From NCBI RefSeq assembly GCF_014652135.1, contig NZ_BMYF01000002.1:216217-280216 (forward strand): a DNA stretch of 64,000 bases. Reading direction: 5' to 3'. The notes under the pieces were generated by a model. It did not search any database, was not told where the DNA came from, and worked only from the letters and a program-made list of their open reading frames with translations. Position numbers and translations under genes: made by a program. The stretch is from Mongoliitalea lutea. GTDB lineage: Bacteria; Bacteroidota; Bacteroidia; Cytophagales; Cyclobacteriaceae. Shown piece after piece: positions 8,795-18,478 of the stretch (position 1 is its first letter; every line of letters starts with the position of its first letter).

Positions 8795-9532
8795 TTAGTC
8801 TAATTTTTGATAATTGGTGAATTCATAGGAGGCTCTCAGGTAAAGGATGTTTCCTAAACTATCCACCCGAAAAGACTCCCGTTTCATAGGAAAAGCAACC
8901 CCAAGCGATCGGTCCATTTCCAAATTGTAAACCAAGCTGTAATGGTCAGCTGTTTTAACTTTGTATGCTACAAGTTGATGGGTTTGTGGATGGAAATAAT
9001 ACCACCATACATCAGTTTTGGGGTCGTTGGGATCTCCGTCAATCACCTGGATAGATTCCATTTCCCGTCCATCGGGCAAGGTTACCAATCCCTCATAGCT
9101 CAGGTTTTTAGCTCCTTGGAGTAAAGCGAAAGGTTTGTCCATTACGTAGAATGCCGCATCAATTTCTCTTTTTTTACTCGCCAAAAAACCTTCATTCAGG
9201 ATTTCATTGCTACCCATGTAGTAGCGGGTTTTCAGCCCGTCAAAACTCACCCGGTGCTCGATACTGTCTTTTTCCCAGTTCAAATTTGCTTCAAAATAGG
9301 GCTGTAATTTGAATTGTATGTGTTGGACTAGCATAGATTCCTCAGATCCATCTTCTTCGTAAAGCATGGTTTTTTTCACAAACTCAAACCCTCTCAACTC
9401 ATCCCATCTGACCTGACTTCCATGGGCCTGAATAGCTTTTTCTAACAGAGCAATGGCTTGGTTTTCTGAAGATGAACAGGCGCTGATGATAGCAAGGCAT
9501 ATGATCAATACCCATGTTTGCAATTTTTTCAT
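8795..9532 (-). CDS. DUF6503-like lipoprotein (first of a tandem pair)
   Basis: A 245-residue lipoprotein read from the ATG at 9532, giving MKKLQTWVLIICLAIISAC with lipobox Cys 19; an upstream in-frame start would add 14 residues before the signal and lie inside the previous gene. The mature part begins ALLEKAIQAHGSQVRWDEL and continues as beta strands (HIQFKLQPYFEANLNW, DVWWYYFHPQTHQLVAYKV). It shares start motif, length and layout with the gene at 8055. Its ATG overlaps the stop of the GT-C gene (ATGA, 9529-9532), so translation of the two is coupled. Function unknown; an outer-envelope location is likely. Confidence 0.6.
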   Translation of the reverse strand: MKKLQTWVLIICLAIISACSSSENQAIALLEKAIQAHGSQVRWDELRGFEFVKKTMLYEEDGSEESMLVQHIQFKLQPYFEANLNWEKDSIEHRVSFDGLKTRYYMGSNEILNEGFLASKKREIDAAFYVMDKPFALLQGAKNLSYEGLVTLPDGREMESIQVIDGDPNDPKTDVWWYYFHPQTHQLVAYKVKTADHYSLVYNLEMDRSLGVAFPMKRESFRVDSLGNILYLRASYEFTNYQKLD

Positions 9533-10842
9533 AGTGTAGTTATAGTCCTTGTTGGTTTGATGAAGAACTCCCAAGTGGCAAAAATAAGGAAGGGAAGGTA
9601 CTGTACCAAAAGGATTACTGTGGACTCCTGCGCAGGGTCAGTAGCATAGGCAGAATAGGATAGGAAAATTACATACGTCCATAGTAAGGGACTATTCATC
9701 CGGGTAAGTAAACTACTACCAAACAAAGGAATGATATACCATGGGTGAATGGTCGTTTGCATAAGTAGGTAAATCACATAAGTAACGACAAAAGCAGTTG
9801 CTAAATCCATTGATTTAGGTTTTAACCAGGCAAATACCACTAGCCCCATGATTGCCAAGATGCTCAAAATAGGCCCCAAAGTACCGATGGGATTGTAGTC
9901 GAGCCAAAATGAACTGATAAATCTCAAAAAGTAGTAGATGGAGGCATTGAACTCAAAACTGCTTTGGTACAATCGAAAACTTTGGTAGAAATTGAAGAAA
10001 ACTTCTTTCTGAAACAAAGGGAATAACACAAGGAAACTAAGGAAAGCAGCAGTTATCCAAAAGACTTTTTGTTTGATCGGGTGGTAGGCTCGTAACCATA
10101 CTGCACCCAAGATTGCAGGGACTAATTTTATTCCAATGGCAAAGGTCCACAAACCTGCGCTAAGCATGGGTTTGGAGGTTTTATAAAACCATAAACTGCC
10201 CAAAAGTCCAAGCAATACCAATCCTTCAAAATGGAGATTGCCCGTGATTTCCAAGATTACCAGGGGATTGAGCCAGTATAATAGGAGTTTCCTTGCTTGC
10301 TGATTCCACAAGGGGAGGAGTTTCCAAAGCAAAAATGCAACCCCAATCTCCCCCAAAATCAAGGGAATCCGTAATAAAACCAAGTTCCAAAGTAGGGATT
10401 CTCCTCCCAATGCAGCCCAAGCAAAAAACGCTTGATGCAAGGGCGGATAAATAGAATAGTATGATACCGAATTCATTGCAGTTAGCAACTTGTGCAAGAA
10501 TGGCACAGGTTCCCCAGAAATCAATTGTAACGCTTCCGTGGGAAGATAGGCATATGGATTAATTCCCTGTAAGAGAAGATGACCGTCAAATAGAAAGCGA
10601 TAAAAATCATCCGAAAGGGTAGGTGTATGGGGGATCAAGGCTAATCGACAGAGCAAGCCAATAATCAACAGCCTGGTAAAACCAATTTCCGATGACTTCC
10701 AATAGGAATACAAAAACAACAGAAAAAGGGATGCAAAGCAAACCTGCAATGCAAGAGCTTCTGAACGCTGTAATCCATAGACCATGAACAGCAAAAGAAC
10801 CAAGAAAAGAATTGGAATAAGCCAATTGACTAAAGCCTTCAT
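9529..10842 (-). CDS. GT-C family (mannosyltransferase-like) integral membrane glycosyltransferase
   Basis: A 437-residue protein with about 11-12 predicted membrane segments. The first extracytoplasmic loop carries TLSDDFYRFLFDGHLLLQG, matching the acidic pair plus 'R-x-x-x-D-G' signature of polyprenol-phosphate-dependent GT-C enzymes (PIG-M/MptB-like), followed by INPYAY. These enzymes transfer mannose or another sugar from a lipid-phosphate donor to a glycan on the outer face of the inner membrane. The gene overlaps both neighbours by 4 bases (10839-10842 and 9529-9532), placing it firmly in an envelope operon with lipoproteins. The sugar is not determinable from sequence. Confidence 0.7.
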   Translation of the reverse strand: MKALVNWLIPILFLVLLLFMVYGLQRSEALALQVCFASLFLLFLYSYWKSSEIGFTRLLIIGLLCRLALIPHTPTLSDDFYRFLFDGHLLLQGINPYAYLPTEALQLISGEPVPFLHKLLTAMNSVSYYSIYPPLHQAFFAWAALGGESLLWNLVLLRIPLILGEIGVAFLLWKLLPLWNQQARKLLLYWLNPLVILEITGNLHFEGLVLLGLLGSLWFYKTSKPMLSAGLWTFAIGIKLVPAILGAVWLRAYHPIKQKVFWITAAFLSFLVLFPLFQKEVFFNFYQSFRLYQSSFEFNASIYYFLRFISSFWLDYNPIGTLGPILSILAIMGLVVFAWLKPKSMDLATAFVVTYVIYLLMQTTIHPWYIIPLFGSSLLTRMNSPLLWTYVIFLSYSAYATDPAQESTVILLVQYLPFLIFATWEFFIKPTRTITTL

Positions 10843-11723
10843 CGCAATTGTAATTCCTGTCGCAGGTATTCGTCTTCTACTTTGTTAAGTTTCCAGTAAT
10901 CGGTGGTTTTGATAGCCATGCGTTTAGCTGTCGTGACTTCCTGCTGACCATTTCCTCGGATGTTTACTTCCTCCCAGCCCATGATTTGATAGGGGAATGA
11001 TTTTTCAAAATCTATCCTCAGTTCACGAAAGCCTTTGGCATAGACGACTTCCAGCTGGCTTCTTCGCTCGGAAATATCTTTGATGCTGATAAAGGCTTCC
11101 TCTGTGCTAAAGTCTCTGTGGCTCAAGCGTTGATAAAATAGTGAAGGAATGACTTTAGCAGAACCTAGTGGGATTTGATTAGGATTTATGCGCAATAAAT
11201 TCCAAAGGTCATCTTCCATCAGTCCGTTCAAACTCAGTGATTGATCGCCTTCTTGCTCGAAGTACGAATACAACTTACCCTTGTAGCTATCTTTTCCGGA
11301 ATAATTGAATTGGGTAAAGGTTTGTCCACACCATTCTTGGACACTTGCTGTAAACTTGATTCCTTGAGACGCTTCTTTGGTCGGGGTGAATGTGGATAGC
11401 ATCATATGATAGGGATAAATACCCGTGATGAAATCTCTTGTTTGATTCATTTTAATGACAGAGATTTTATCTTTCCCAGCCTCCTCAGGCTTGTCCAGTT
11501 TCACCTGTTTTTTTCTGGAAAAATCCTCTGTTACAAAAATCAAAACTGCTTGCCCATCCCTACTTTCTCCATATCGGTGTTGACTGAGCTGGAAGGAGGA
11601 GATTTCCGCTTTTCCTTGAAACCAGTAATTTCCCCATTCCTTGAAGTTTATTTCTGTCCGTTGTTTGGATGTGCACGAAGACCAAAGGAGGACGAGTAGG
11701 CATGCGTAAGCAGCGTATTTCAT
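10839..11723 (-). CDS. Lipoprotein of unknown function
   Basis: A 294-residue lipoprotein (MKYAAYACLLVLLWSSC, Cys 17). Conserved-looking blocks include GNYWFQGKAEISSFQLSQHR, AVLIFVTEDFSRKKQVKL and NQTRDFITGIYPYHMMLSTF; the fold appears all-beta with a lipocalin-like flavour. I do not recognise a catalytic site. It is translationally coupled to the downstream GT-C gene (4-base overlap) and lies 10 bases after the M64 peptidase gene, so it belongs to the envelope operon. Despite its company it has no resemblance to the real Maf protein at 55083. Confidence 0.6.
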   Translation of the reverse strand: MKYAAYACLLVLLWSSCTSKQRTEINFKEWGNYWFQGKAEISSFQLSQHRYGESRDGQAVLIFVTEDFSRKKQVKLDKPEEAGKDKISVIKMNQTRDFITGIYPYHMMLSTFTPTKEASQGIKFTASVQEWCGQTFTQFNYSGKDSYKGKLYSYFEQEGDQSLSLNGLMEDDLWNLLRINPNQIPLGSAKVIPSLFYQRLSHRDFSTEEAFISIKDISERRSQLEVVYAKGFRELRIDFEKSFPYQIMGWEEVNIRGNGQQEVTTAKRMAIKTTDYWKLNKVEDEYLRQELQLR

Positions 11724-11733
11724 GTGTTTGTTT

Positions 11734-13554
11734 TTATTTCTGTATTACAAACCGAAGTGTTTCGATTTGATTTTCTTTCGTTAGTTGGAGTAAATATAAA
11801 CCATTTGCAAGTTGACTTACGTCAATTGGGATAACTTTTCCTGATGTAGGGAAGCTTTGAATGCTTCGAAGCTGTGTCCCTTTAGCATCTATGATTTCAA
11901 TGCTTTTTAAACTTGGATCAATAATTTTAGGGAAGGAAACCTGTATAAATCCTTGACTCGGATTAGGGTATAGGACTACTGCATCCTGACTTTCACGTCC
12001 TGCGAAAAGAATCACATCCACCCGTACTGTCGCTGTTGCACTACTGCTGTTTCCATTCACATCTCGCACAGTTAAGGTAACAGTATTATCTCCTGCATCC
12101 GCTCTTCCAAATTCAGTTTTGGAAATACTCATACTTTCGATCCCACAATTATCCGAGGAACCATCGTCAATATCCTCAGCGCTAAGTACACCGAGTCCTT
12201 CTTCATCCAGCATCAATGTAAATGCTTTGGTACGAACCACGGGGGCAATGTTGTCCACCACCGTCACCGAAACTGTAGTGCTTGCCTCATTTCCATTGAC
12301 ATCAATAGCGCGGAAGCTTACTTCATTTACACCTACATGAGAGCAGTCAAATGCAGTCTGCGAGAGCAATAGTTCACGGATGCCCACATTGTCTCTTGTA
12401 CCATTATCAACTTGTGCAATTGTGAGGAAAGCTTGTCCTGATTGGTTTAGTTGAATAGTTGGGTTTTGGGTGCGTAGTACTGGCGGTTCCGTGTCTTTTT
12501 TTACTGAAATAAAATCATTTCTTTGAAAAGTAGAACTCCCTATTCCATTGATAGTTGTAAGTGTTACTTGATATTTACCTTCTTGAGAAAATGTAATAAC
12601 TGGGTTTTGATTGGTGCTGGTTTCTGGGTTTCCTCCTACAAAATTCCATAACCAACTATCTGGGGACTGACTGCTTAGGTCAAAAAAATGAACTTCTTGC
12701 CCTTCGTAAATTTCAAGTTTATTTGCTCCAAAAAATGATTGTGGATTCTGTAGTGGTGCGGGTGCTGTCAAAGTGCTAATTCTATTATGGATTTGGTCCA
12801 TACAAACTGCACAAAATCCCGGACCTAGAAATCTCATTTTACAATTATTATGAGGCCTAAACCAAGTTGGAGATTCTTCATGGGGATAAATCCCTACGCC
12901 TTCTGTATTCAAAAAGCTTCTCCATCGATTCGTGGCAGGATTACTATCTTTGGTCATATTGGCAGTTTCTCTTGCAAACTGATCTCCAGCCCAGTATTCA
13001 TCGGATAAAAAAGTAAAAGCATGCCCTAACTCATGGATCATAATTTCCAAAGCTGATGAATGGGTTGAAAAGGTAGCAAAAGCACCACCTGCACCACCAT
13101 AGCGTTGATCATTGACCATAATTACTCCAATGTCATAAAATGGAGCATTATTACTCAATACACTTACCACTCTGTTGATACGAGTAGGGTACAAAAGACG
13201 CTCTATTCCTGAGGTATTAAAAGAGCTTCCAAAAAAATTATCAATGGGTTGAGAGGGACTATCTGCCGCGCCGGATGCATTGGAGATAACTTTTATCGCA
13301 TATACGTTAATGAGCTGGGCCCTCGATTTCCAAGGCTCCTGTGAAAACATGCCTTCGATGTTTCTCTGAACATCTTCCAAGAATTTTTCTTGTTCGCTTG
13401 CTGTATATCCATCTCCCATGATGATGAGGTTTACCATTTTATCAGGAGAACCGTTTGAGACGATGGTTTCCATAGGAAATAGTTGGCCTTGGACTTGCGC
13501 TACGCTGATAAAAAATAAAAGTACCATTAGTTGAAGTGTATAAGGTGTTTTCAT
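11734..13554 (-). CDS. Secreted M64-family metallopeptidase with PKD, HYR-like repeats and type IX sorting domain
   Basis: A 606-residue exported protein: signal peptide (to about residue 23), a peptidase M64 domain with IMGDGYTASEQ at the start and the zinc site HELGHAFTFLSDEYW (His174, Glu175, His178), a PKD domain at about 275-350 (WLWNFVGGNPETS, GKYQVTLTTING), two HYR/adhesion-type beta repeats at about 355-520 (NVGIRELLLSQTAF, VTLTVRDVNGNSSSA), and a C-terminal sorting domain (YPNPSQGFIQVSF, NGLYLLQL) as used by the type IX secretion system. It should be secreted to the surface or medium and cleave proteins; M64 includes the Clostridium ramosum IgA protease, but the substrate here is unknown. 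Overlaps the upstream lipoprotein gene by 4 bases. Confidence 0.85.
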   Translation of the reverse strand: MKTPYTLQLMVLLFFISVAQVQGQLFPMETIVSNGSPDKMVNLIIMGDGYTASEQEKFLEDVQRNIEGMFSQEPWKSRAQLINVYAIKVISNASGAADSPSQPIDNFFGSSFNTSGIERLLYPTRINRVVSVLSNNAPFYDIGVIMVNDQRYGGAGGAFATFSTHSSALEIMIHELGHAFTFLSDEYWAGDQFARETANMTKDSNPATNRWRSFLNTEGVGIYPHEESPTWFRPHNNCKMRFLGPGFCAVCMDQIHNRISTLTAPAPLQNPQSFFGANKLEIYEGQEVHFFDLSSQSPDSWLWNFVGGNPETSTNQNPVITFSQEGKYQVTLTTINGIGSSTFQRNDFISVKKDTEPPVLRTQNPTIQLNQSGQAFLTIAQVDNGTRDNVGIRELLLSQTAFDCSHVGVNEVSFRAIDVNGNEASTTVSVTVVDNIAPVVRTKAFTLMLDEEGLGVLSAEDIDDGSSDNCGIESMSISKTEFGRADAGDNTVTLTVRDVNGNSSSATATVRVDVILFAGRESQDAVVLYPNPSQGFIQVSFPKIIDPSLKSIEIIDAKGTQLRSIQSFPTSGKVIPIDVSQLANGLYLLQLTKENQIETLRFVIQK

Positions 13555-14060
13555 TGGATTGGTGGTTTGGAAAAAGTTAAATGTTTAATGAGCTTCCATT
13601 CTTCCTCATCTTTTTTCTCCACACGCAGGGATTGAAAGCAATCGTCCCACTGCTGTCGGATGAAAAAGGTGGTTTCTTTCAGATCAATAGCCTCTGCGCT
13701 GATTTTTCCGGATTCTATATCATTGACATATTCTACCTTCTTGAGAAGAGGGTTGGATATAAGTTCTTGTTTACAAACTTGCCCATCACCGGAAAGCCAA
13801 GATAAGCGAAGGTCTCCATCATAGGAAAAAGCTGGCATGGACGGACTGCTTTTAAGGTACCCTACATTGATAAAGGCTTCACTCAAGTGAAAGGAATCTT
13901 GTTGGTTAATGTAAAAAGTAGCCATGAGAATTTCAGGCCCAGAGGTGGGTTCAGGAACTACCAAAGGTTCCTTAATTGCTTGCTGTGTAGGTTCACTGCT
14001 TTTACAAGAAAAGCAACTTGCTAGCAACAGGCAGTAAAGAGAAAAAAATAGTCGTTTCAT
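13551..14060 (-). CDS. Small lipoprotein of unknown function
   Basis: A 169-residue lipoprotein (MKRLFFSLYCLLLASCFSC; either Cys 16 or Cys 19 could be lipidated, a second one following directly). The mature part has a Pro-rich linker (KEPLVVPEPTSGPE) and a beta-rich domain with two conserved-looking cysteines (GQVCKQEL, DDCFQSL). It overlaps the M64 peptidase gene by 4 bases (ATGA), so the two are coupled and it may act with the peptidase in the envelope. Family not recognised. It is the first gene of the run that continues to 8055. Confidence 0.55.
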   Translation of the reverse strand: MKRLFFSLYCLLLASCFSCKSSEPTQQAIKEPLVVPEPTSGPEILMATFYINQQDSFHLSEAFINVGYLKSSPSMPAFSYDGDLRLSWLSGDGQVCKQELISNPLLKKVEYVNDIESGKISAEAIDLKETTFFIRQQWDDCFQSLRVEKKDEEEWKLIKHLTFSKPPIQ

Positions 14061-14131
14061 TGTGTTGAGAATGCTTACTAACTTATAAAAAATATTGCAA
14101 ATATCCTATGGATGGGTAGTTAGTTATGCGA

Positions 14132-14833
14132 TTATCGGTATTTCCAGATAGTCCATAAAATTTTATAGCCCGCTCCAAAAACTCCTTTGACTGTACCGCT
14201 GACTTTGGAAACGCCAATCCTTTTACGGTAGTCAACAGGAATTTCTGTATAGCTAAGTCCTTGCTTTACAGCTTTGATCTGCATTTCTATAGTCCAGCCA
14301 TAGTTTTGATCTACCATTTGGAGGCTTTTCAGTTTTTGCCATTTGATCGCTCTGAAGGGGCCTAGGTCTGAAAATGTTGAACTAAACCTCCAGCGCATTA
14401 AAGAAGTGGCTAACCAATTACCAAAGATTTGAGGAATAGTCATTGAACCTGATTCTCGATTGCCTTTTGCTCGAGACCCAAGTACGAAGTCCATGTTGTT
14501 TTCGATGATTGGTTTAATCAAGCTATTCATTTGCTCGGGATAATCACTGTAATCGCCATCCAAAAATACCAGAATATCAGGTTCTTTTTCAAGGCTTTGA
14601 AGGTAGTTCATACCTGTCAGGCAAGCTTTACCGTAACCCATGACAGGTTCATCCAACACTATAGCACCTGCTTCGGTGGCTACAGCTTTTGTTTGGTCCT
14701 TGGAATTGTTATTGACTACGATGATATGGCGAACGTAAGCAGGGATATCCTTGATTACATGTCCAATGGAGTCTTCTTCATTGAAAGCAGGAATCAATAC
14801 ATCCACAATAGGAAAATTAGAAGGTTCAGTCAT
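14132..14833 (-). CDS. Family 2 glycosyltransferase (dolichyl-phosphate-mannose synthase type)
   Basis: A 233-residue protein without membrane segments. It has the GT-A signature: DVLIPAFNEEDSIGHVI, the nucleotide-binding HIIVVNNNSKDQT, and the metal-binding VFLDGDYSDYPEQ; then GSRAKGNRESGSM and GPFRAIKW. This arrangement fits polyprenyl-phosphate glucose/mannose synthases, which make the lipid-linked sugar donor on the cytoplasmic face of the inner membrane. It could thus feed the GT-C enzyme at 9529, an inference from proximity. It begins 3 bases after the AmiC stop, so both are co-transcribed. Confidence 0.78.
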   Translation of the reverse strand: MTEPSNFPIVDVLIPAFNEEDSIGHVIKDIPAYVRHIIVVNNNSKDQTKAVATEAGAIVLDEPVMGYGKACLTGMNYLQSLEKEPDILVFLDGDYSDYPEQMNSLIKPIIENNMDFVLGSRAKGNRESGSMTIPQIFGNWLATSLMRWRFSSTFSDLGPFRAIKWQKLKSLQMVDQNYGWTIEMQIKAVKQGLSYTEIPVDYRKRIGVSKVSGTVKGVFGAGYKILWTIWKYR

Positions 14834-14836
14834 TTC

Positions 14837-15640
14837 CTATTGTAGTTCTTCAATCTCTTCTTTGTATGCCTTTATGGAACGATAAATGGCTGATGCGAGA
14901 TAAGCTTGATTGTCTTTGTTATTCATGAAGCTTTCTTCATTCCTATTGGAAATAAACCCTAACTCAACCAATACAGAAGGCATGGAGGTAGTCCATAATA
15001 CATATAATGGTGCTTGCTTTACACCGCGACTTGTACGGTTTACTCTAGTAGAAAAATCATTTTCTATCTTGGAAGCTAGAGAAATACTTCCGCTCAAAAA
15101 TGCTTTTTGGGTGAGGTTAAACATGATGTAGGATTCCGGCGAAGTAGGGTCAAAGCCTTCATAACTTTCTTCATAATTATCCTCCAATAAAATTACTGAG
15201 TTTTCACGTTTAACAATTTCAAAGTTTGCTTCAAAGTTTTTAGTACCCATCACAAATGTTTCGGTACCATAAGCGGCTCTATTGGTAGCAGCGTTACAAT
15301 GAATGGAGACAAACAAGTCGGCCTTGTTACGATTGGCAATATTTGCACGCTCTCGCAACTCCACAAACACATCCGAATTTCTTGTGTAGATTACTTCTAC
15401 ACCGGGAAGATTTTGTTTCACATATTCCCCAACTTTTAAGGCTACAGCCAAGGCAATATCTTTTTCTTTGGACACAGCTCCCACAGCGCCAGGGTCTTTG
15501 CCTCCATGACCTGCATCGATGACTACTCGTTTTAATCGGTATTCTGGAGCCTTACTACCCGTAGGAGAAAAGCCCGCAAAAACTAAAGAGAGCGTAAAAA
15601 TTGAAATTAGCAGAATATTTTTTACTTTGAAGCGTTCCAT
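14837..15640 (-). CDS. amiC: N-acetylmuramoyl-L-alanine amidase (AmiC type)
   Basis: A 267-residue exported zinc amidase. After an N-terminal signal or anchor (residues 10-28) the Amidase_3 domain shows VVIDAGHGGKDPGAVG (first zinc ligand His), KEKDIALAVALKV with the second ligand Glu, SIHCNAA (third ligand His) and a C-terminal LVELGFISNRNEE with the catalytic Glu. It hydrolyses the bond between MurNAc and the stem peptide, separating daughter cells or trimming peptidoglycan. Length and motifs are complete. It is divergent from lptD, a common Bacteroidota neighbourhood, with 66 bases between starts. Confidence 0.9.
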   Translation of the reverse strand: MERFKVKNILLISIFTLSLVFAGFSPTGSKAPEYRLKRVVIDAGHGGKDPGAVGAVSKEKDIALAVALKVGEYVKQNLPGVEVIYTRNSDVFVELRERANIANRNKADLFVSIHCNAATNRAAYGTETFVMGTKNFEANFEIVKRENSVILLEDNYEESYEGFDPTSPESYIMFNLTQKAFLSGSISLASKIENDFSTRVNRTSRGVKQAPLYVLWTTSMPSVLVELGFISNRNEESFMNNKDNQAYLASAIYRSIKAYKEEIEELQ

Positions 15641-15654
15641 GCGTGGTAAACTAT

Positions 15655-15662
15655 TAACTTTG
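15655..15662 (+). promoter_or_regulatory. Candidate -7 box of lptD
   Basis: TAACTTTG fits the Bacteroidota TAnnTTTG element, 44 bases before the lptD start. A TTG at 15627-15629 would be the -33 element but with a long spacing of 25 bases, so only the -7 part is convincing. Confidence 0.35.
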
Positions 15663-15706
15663 CCAAGGCAAATTTTAGAAATTTTTAATCAAATCAAAAT
15701 CTATCA

Positions 15707-18478
15707 GTGCAGAATAAGTGGCTTTGCTTGTTAGCGTTTCTGTTGTTGGCCTGGATTAGTCCAGCAGCATATGCGCAACAAAGGAATCAACGGGGGTTGG
15801 AAAGAAGGGTAGTTGCACCTGATACTGTGCTTAATCCCCAGACAATAGACCTTTCTCCCCTCGACTCATTAGACAAACTCGTCCAAGACACCATCCCTTC
15901 TGCCGACTCCACAAAAACAGTACCTAAAAGTGACATTCAAACTGTCATCAATTATTATGGAGAAGATAGTATCATCACAGATTTTGTAAATAACAAGTTA
16001 ATCTTACATAAAGACGCATGGTTTGAATATGGAAATATTCGATTGGATGCTGATTTGATTATTGTGGACTGGGAGAAAAATGAAATTTTTGCCTCAGGAG
16101 TGGTTGATAGTTTAGGAAATATACAGGGAAATCCGATTTTCAAAGAAGGTGGTACTTCTTACGAAATCAGAAAGGAGATGCGCTATAACTTCAAAAGCCA
16201 AAAAGCTATCATCAAAGATGTGGTTACTGAACAGCAAGATGGGCTTTTGAGAGGACAAACTATCAAAAAGGATACGGATGGAAGTATTTATTTAGATAGG
16301 GGATATTACACCACCTGTAATTTGGCAGAGCCCCATTGGCATATTTCTGCCAATAAAATCAAATCTATCCGAGGTAAACAGGTGGTAACAGGGCCTTTTA
16401 ACTTGCATTTTAATGGGATTCCAACCCCAGCAGGTCTCCCTTTTGGTATCATTCCCGATACTCCGGATGAAAAAGCGTCTGGAATTGTTTTCCCATCTTG
16501 GGGACAGGAACGTGCCCGTGGATTTTTCCTGAGAAACTTCGGGTACTATTTTGCTTTCAATGATTACATCCACACCAGAGTTACGGCCGATGTGTATTCC
16601 TTGGGAGGTTATGGGGCTAAGGCCGCTACTGTCTATAAAAAGCGTTATAAATATAATGGTGGATTCAATATAGACTATCAGGCTTTCCAAAGCCCGGAGA
16701 CGGAATTGAATCCCATTGATTATAATACCATTTGGGTCAATTGGAATCACTCTCCGGAGTCAAGAGGGAATTCGAGATTCTCTGCATCTGTTAACGCAGG
16801 AACTTCAAACTACAATAACGTAGTAATCAATCCAGTTAGTTTTGCAGCTAATACCCGAGCTGAATTTTCATCGAATATTTCCTACAGTAAAACATTCCAA
16901 GGTACGCCTTTCAGTATGTCCGCGAATATGCGGCATTCTCAAAATATTCAGACAGACGAGGTCAATATTATCTTACCGGATATCGCGGTCAATATGAACC
17001 GTCAGAATCCTTTTCAGAATTCTCGAATTGAGCCGATCAAAACCTTGAATATTGCCTGGAACTTTAATCTTCAAAATAGTATCAATAACCGGATTACCCC
17101 ACCTTTTGGTGTACAAAGTGCTGCCTTGATTCAGCAGGAAGAGCTAGAGCTGGGGTTAAATCAAAATCCGAATGTCATCCCATTCAATAGGGAAAATTTA
17201 GCACAACTCTTGAGGGAAGCAGATAATGGAGCTCGCCATACCATTCCGATTTCATCCAATTTCCGACTTTTAAAGCATTTTACAGGTACGGCCGCAGCCA
17301 ATTATACAGAGCTTTGGTACCTCGAACGGATCAACTATTACTTTAACCCTGTGGAAAATAGGGTGGATAGGATCTTAGAAAATGGTTTCAATCGAGTAGG
17401 ATTCTTTAATTCTTCGTTTTCTTTGAATACAAACATTTATGGCTTTTACACTCCCAAAAGAGGAAAAAAGATTGAGAGAATAAGGCATCATATGCAACCT
17501 ACCTTTTCTTTCAATTACACCCCTGATTTCTCCAATCCCGCATTTGGCTTCTATCAGGAAGTTCAAGTAGATCAAGAAGGAAATACCCAGTTGTTTTCCA
17601 GACATCAAGGATTTATATTTTCAGGCGCGCCATTAGGGGAGTCTAGAGCTTTGGCAATCAATATCCGAAATGTACTGGAAGCCAAAATCAAACAAGACTC
17701 AGATGATGATAAAATTGAGACCAAAAAAATCCCACTTTTACAGTCTCTGAATTTTTCTACCTCTTATAACTTTGCAGCAGACTCCTTTCAGTTAGCACCG
17801 ATTAACTTCAATACACGAACTTCCTTTTTTGATGACAAATTGTCTGTCAACTTCTCAGGTAATTTTGATATGTACGCTGAGCAGCGTATAACCAATCCTC
17901 AGACTGGTGCAACAACAGGAAGAAGAATTAATCAATTGGCTTTGAGTTCGGGACAAGGTTTGGGAAGTCTTCGAAACTTAACTTTAAATGTTAATGGAAA
18001 TATAAATCCAACAGGTGGTGACCGCTCTCCTGGTGAACTAAGAGAAGATCTGACAAATGACTTTTTACAGCAGGGTGGAGTGATGAATGAGTTTGTAGAA
18101 AATGAGATCACCCGAATTGTCAATGACCCATCTATGTACATTGATTGGAGTATTCCGTGGAATTTAGGTTTTGGATATAACATCGCTTACAATCGTCAGC
18201 CAGGTAGAGATGCAAATGTTACTTCTGCATTAACATTCAATGGAGACGTTAGCTTGACTGAAAAGTGGAAGGTGAAGTTTAACGGTGGTTATGATTTTAT
18301 GACCGCTCAAATCACACAAACGATGATAGGAATCTCTAGAAATTTGCATTGCTGGAGATTGGATATGAGCTGGATTCCATTTGGACGATTCACATCTTAC
18401 AACATTGACATTCGAGTGAATGCCGCCATGTTGCAAGACCTGAAAGTGTCCAGAAGAAGAAGCTTCTTCGATTTTTAA
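15707..18478 (+). CDS. lptD: LPS-assembly outer-membrane protein LptD (Bacteroidota type)
   Basis: A 923-residue protein reading from a GTG start at 15707; no in-frame ATG precedes the signal peptide (WLCLLAFLLLAWISPAAYAQ). A Bacteroidota-style acidic linker leads to an OstA/LptA-like periplasmic domain (about residues 85-260: ADLIIVDWEKNEIFASG, DRGYYTTCNLAEPHWHI), then a large beta-barrel of about 600 residues with many aromatic strands. LptD with LptE inserts lipopolysaccharide into the outer leaflet of the outer membrane. It lacks the cysteine pattern of E. coli LptD. Divergent from amiC; its stop overlaps the arginine deiminase stop tail to tail (TTAA, 18475-18478). Confidence 0.85.
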   Translation: MQNKWLCLLAFLLLAWISPAAYAQQRNQRGLERRVVAPDTVLNPQTIDLSPLDSLDKLVQDTIPSADSTKTVPKSDIQTVINYYGEDSIITDFVNNKLILHKDAWFEYGNIRLDADLIIVDWEKNEIFASGVVDSLGNIQGNPIFKEGGTSYEIRKEMRYNFKSQKAIIKDVVTEQQDGLLRGQTIKKDTDGSIYLDRGYYTTCNLAEPHWHISANKIKSIRGKQVVTGPFNLHFNGIPTPAGLPFGIIPDTPDEKASGIVFPSWGQERARGFFLRNFGYYFAFNDYIHTRVTADVYSLGGYGAKAATVYKKRYKYNGGFNIDYQAFQSPETELNPIDYNTIWVNWNHSPESRGNSRFSASVNAGTSNYNNVVINPVSFAANTRAEFSSNISYSKTFQGTPFSMSANMRHSQNIQTDEVNIILPDIAVNMNRQNPFQNSRIEPIKTLNIAWNFNLQNSINNRITPPFGVQSAALIQQEELELGLNQNPNVIPFNRENLAQLLREADNGARHTIPISSNFRLLKHFTGTAAANYTELWYLERINYYFNPVENRVDRILENGFNRVGFFNSSFSLNTNIYGFYTPKRGKKIERIRHHMQPTFSFNYTPDFSNPAFGFYQEVQVDQEGNTQLFSRHQGFIFSGAPLGESRALAINIRNVLEAKIKQDSDDDKIETKKIPLLQSLNFSTSYNFAADSFQLAPINFNTRTSFFDDKLSVNFSGNFDMYAEQRITNPQTGATTGRRINQLALSSGQGLGSLRNLTLNVNGNINPTGGDRSPGELREDLTNDFLQQGGVMNEFVENEITRIVNDPSMYIDWSIPWNLGFGYNIAYNRQPGRDANVTSALTFNGDVSLTEKWKVKFNGGYDFMTAQITQTMIGISRNLHCWRLDMSWIPFGRFTSYNIDIRVNAAMLQDLKVSRRRSFFDF

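Noticed and set aside
10839..11723. Maf septum-formation protein
   Set aside because: It is a lipoprotein with no Maf motifs; the genuine Maf is at 55083-55673.
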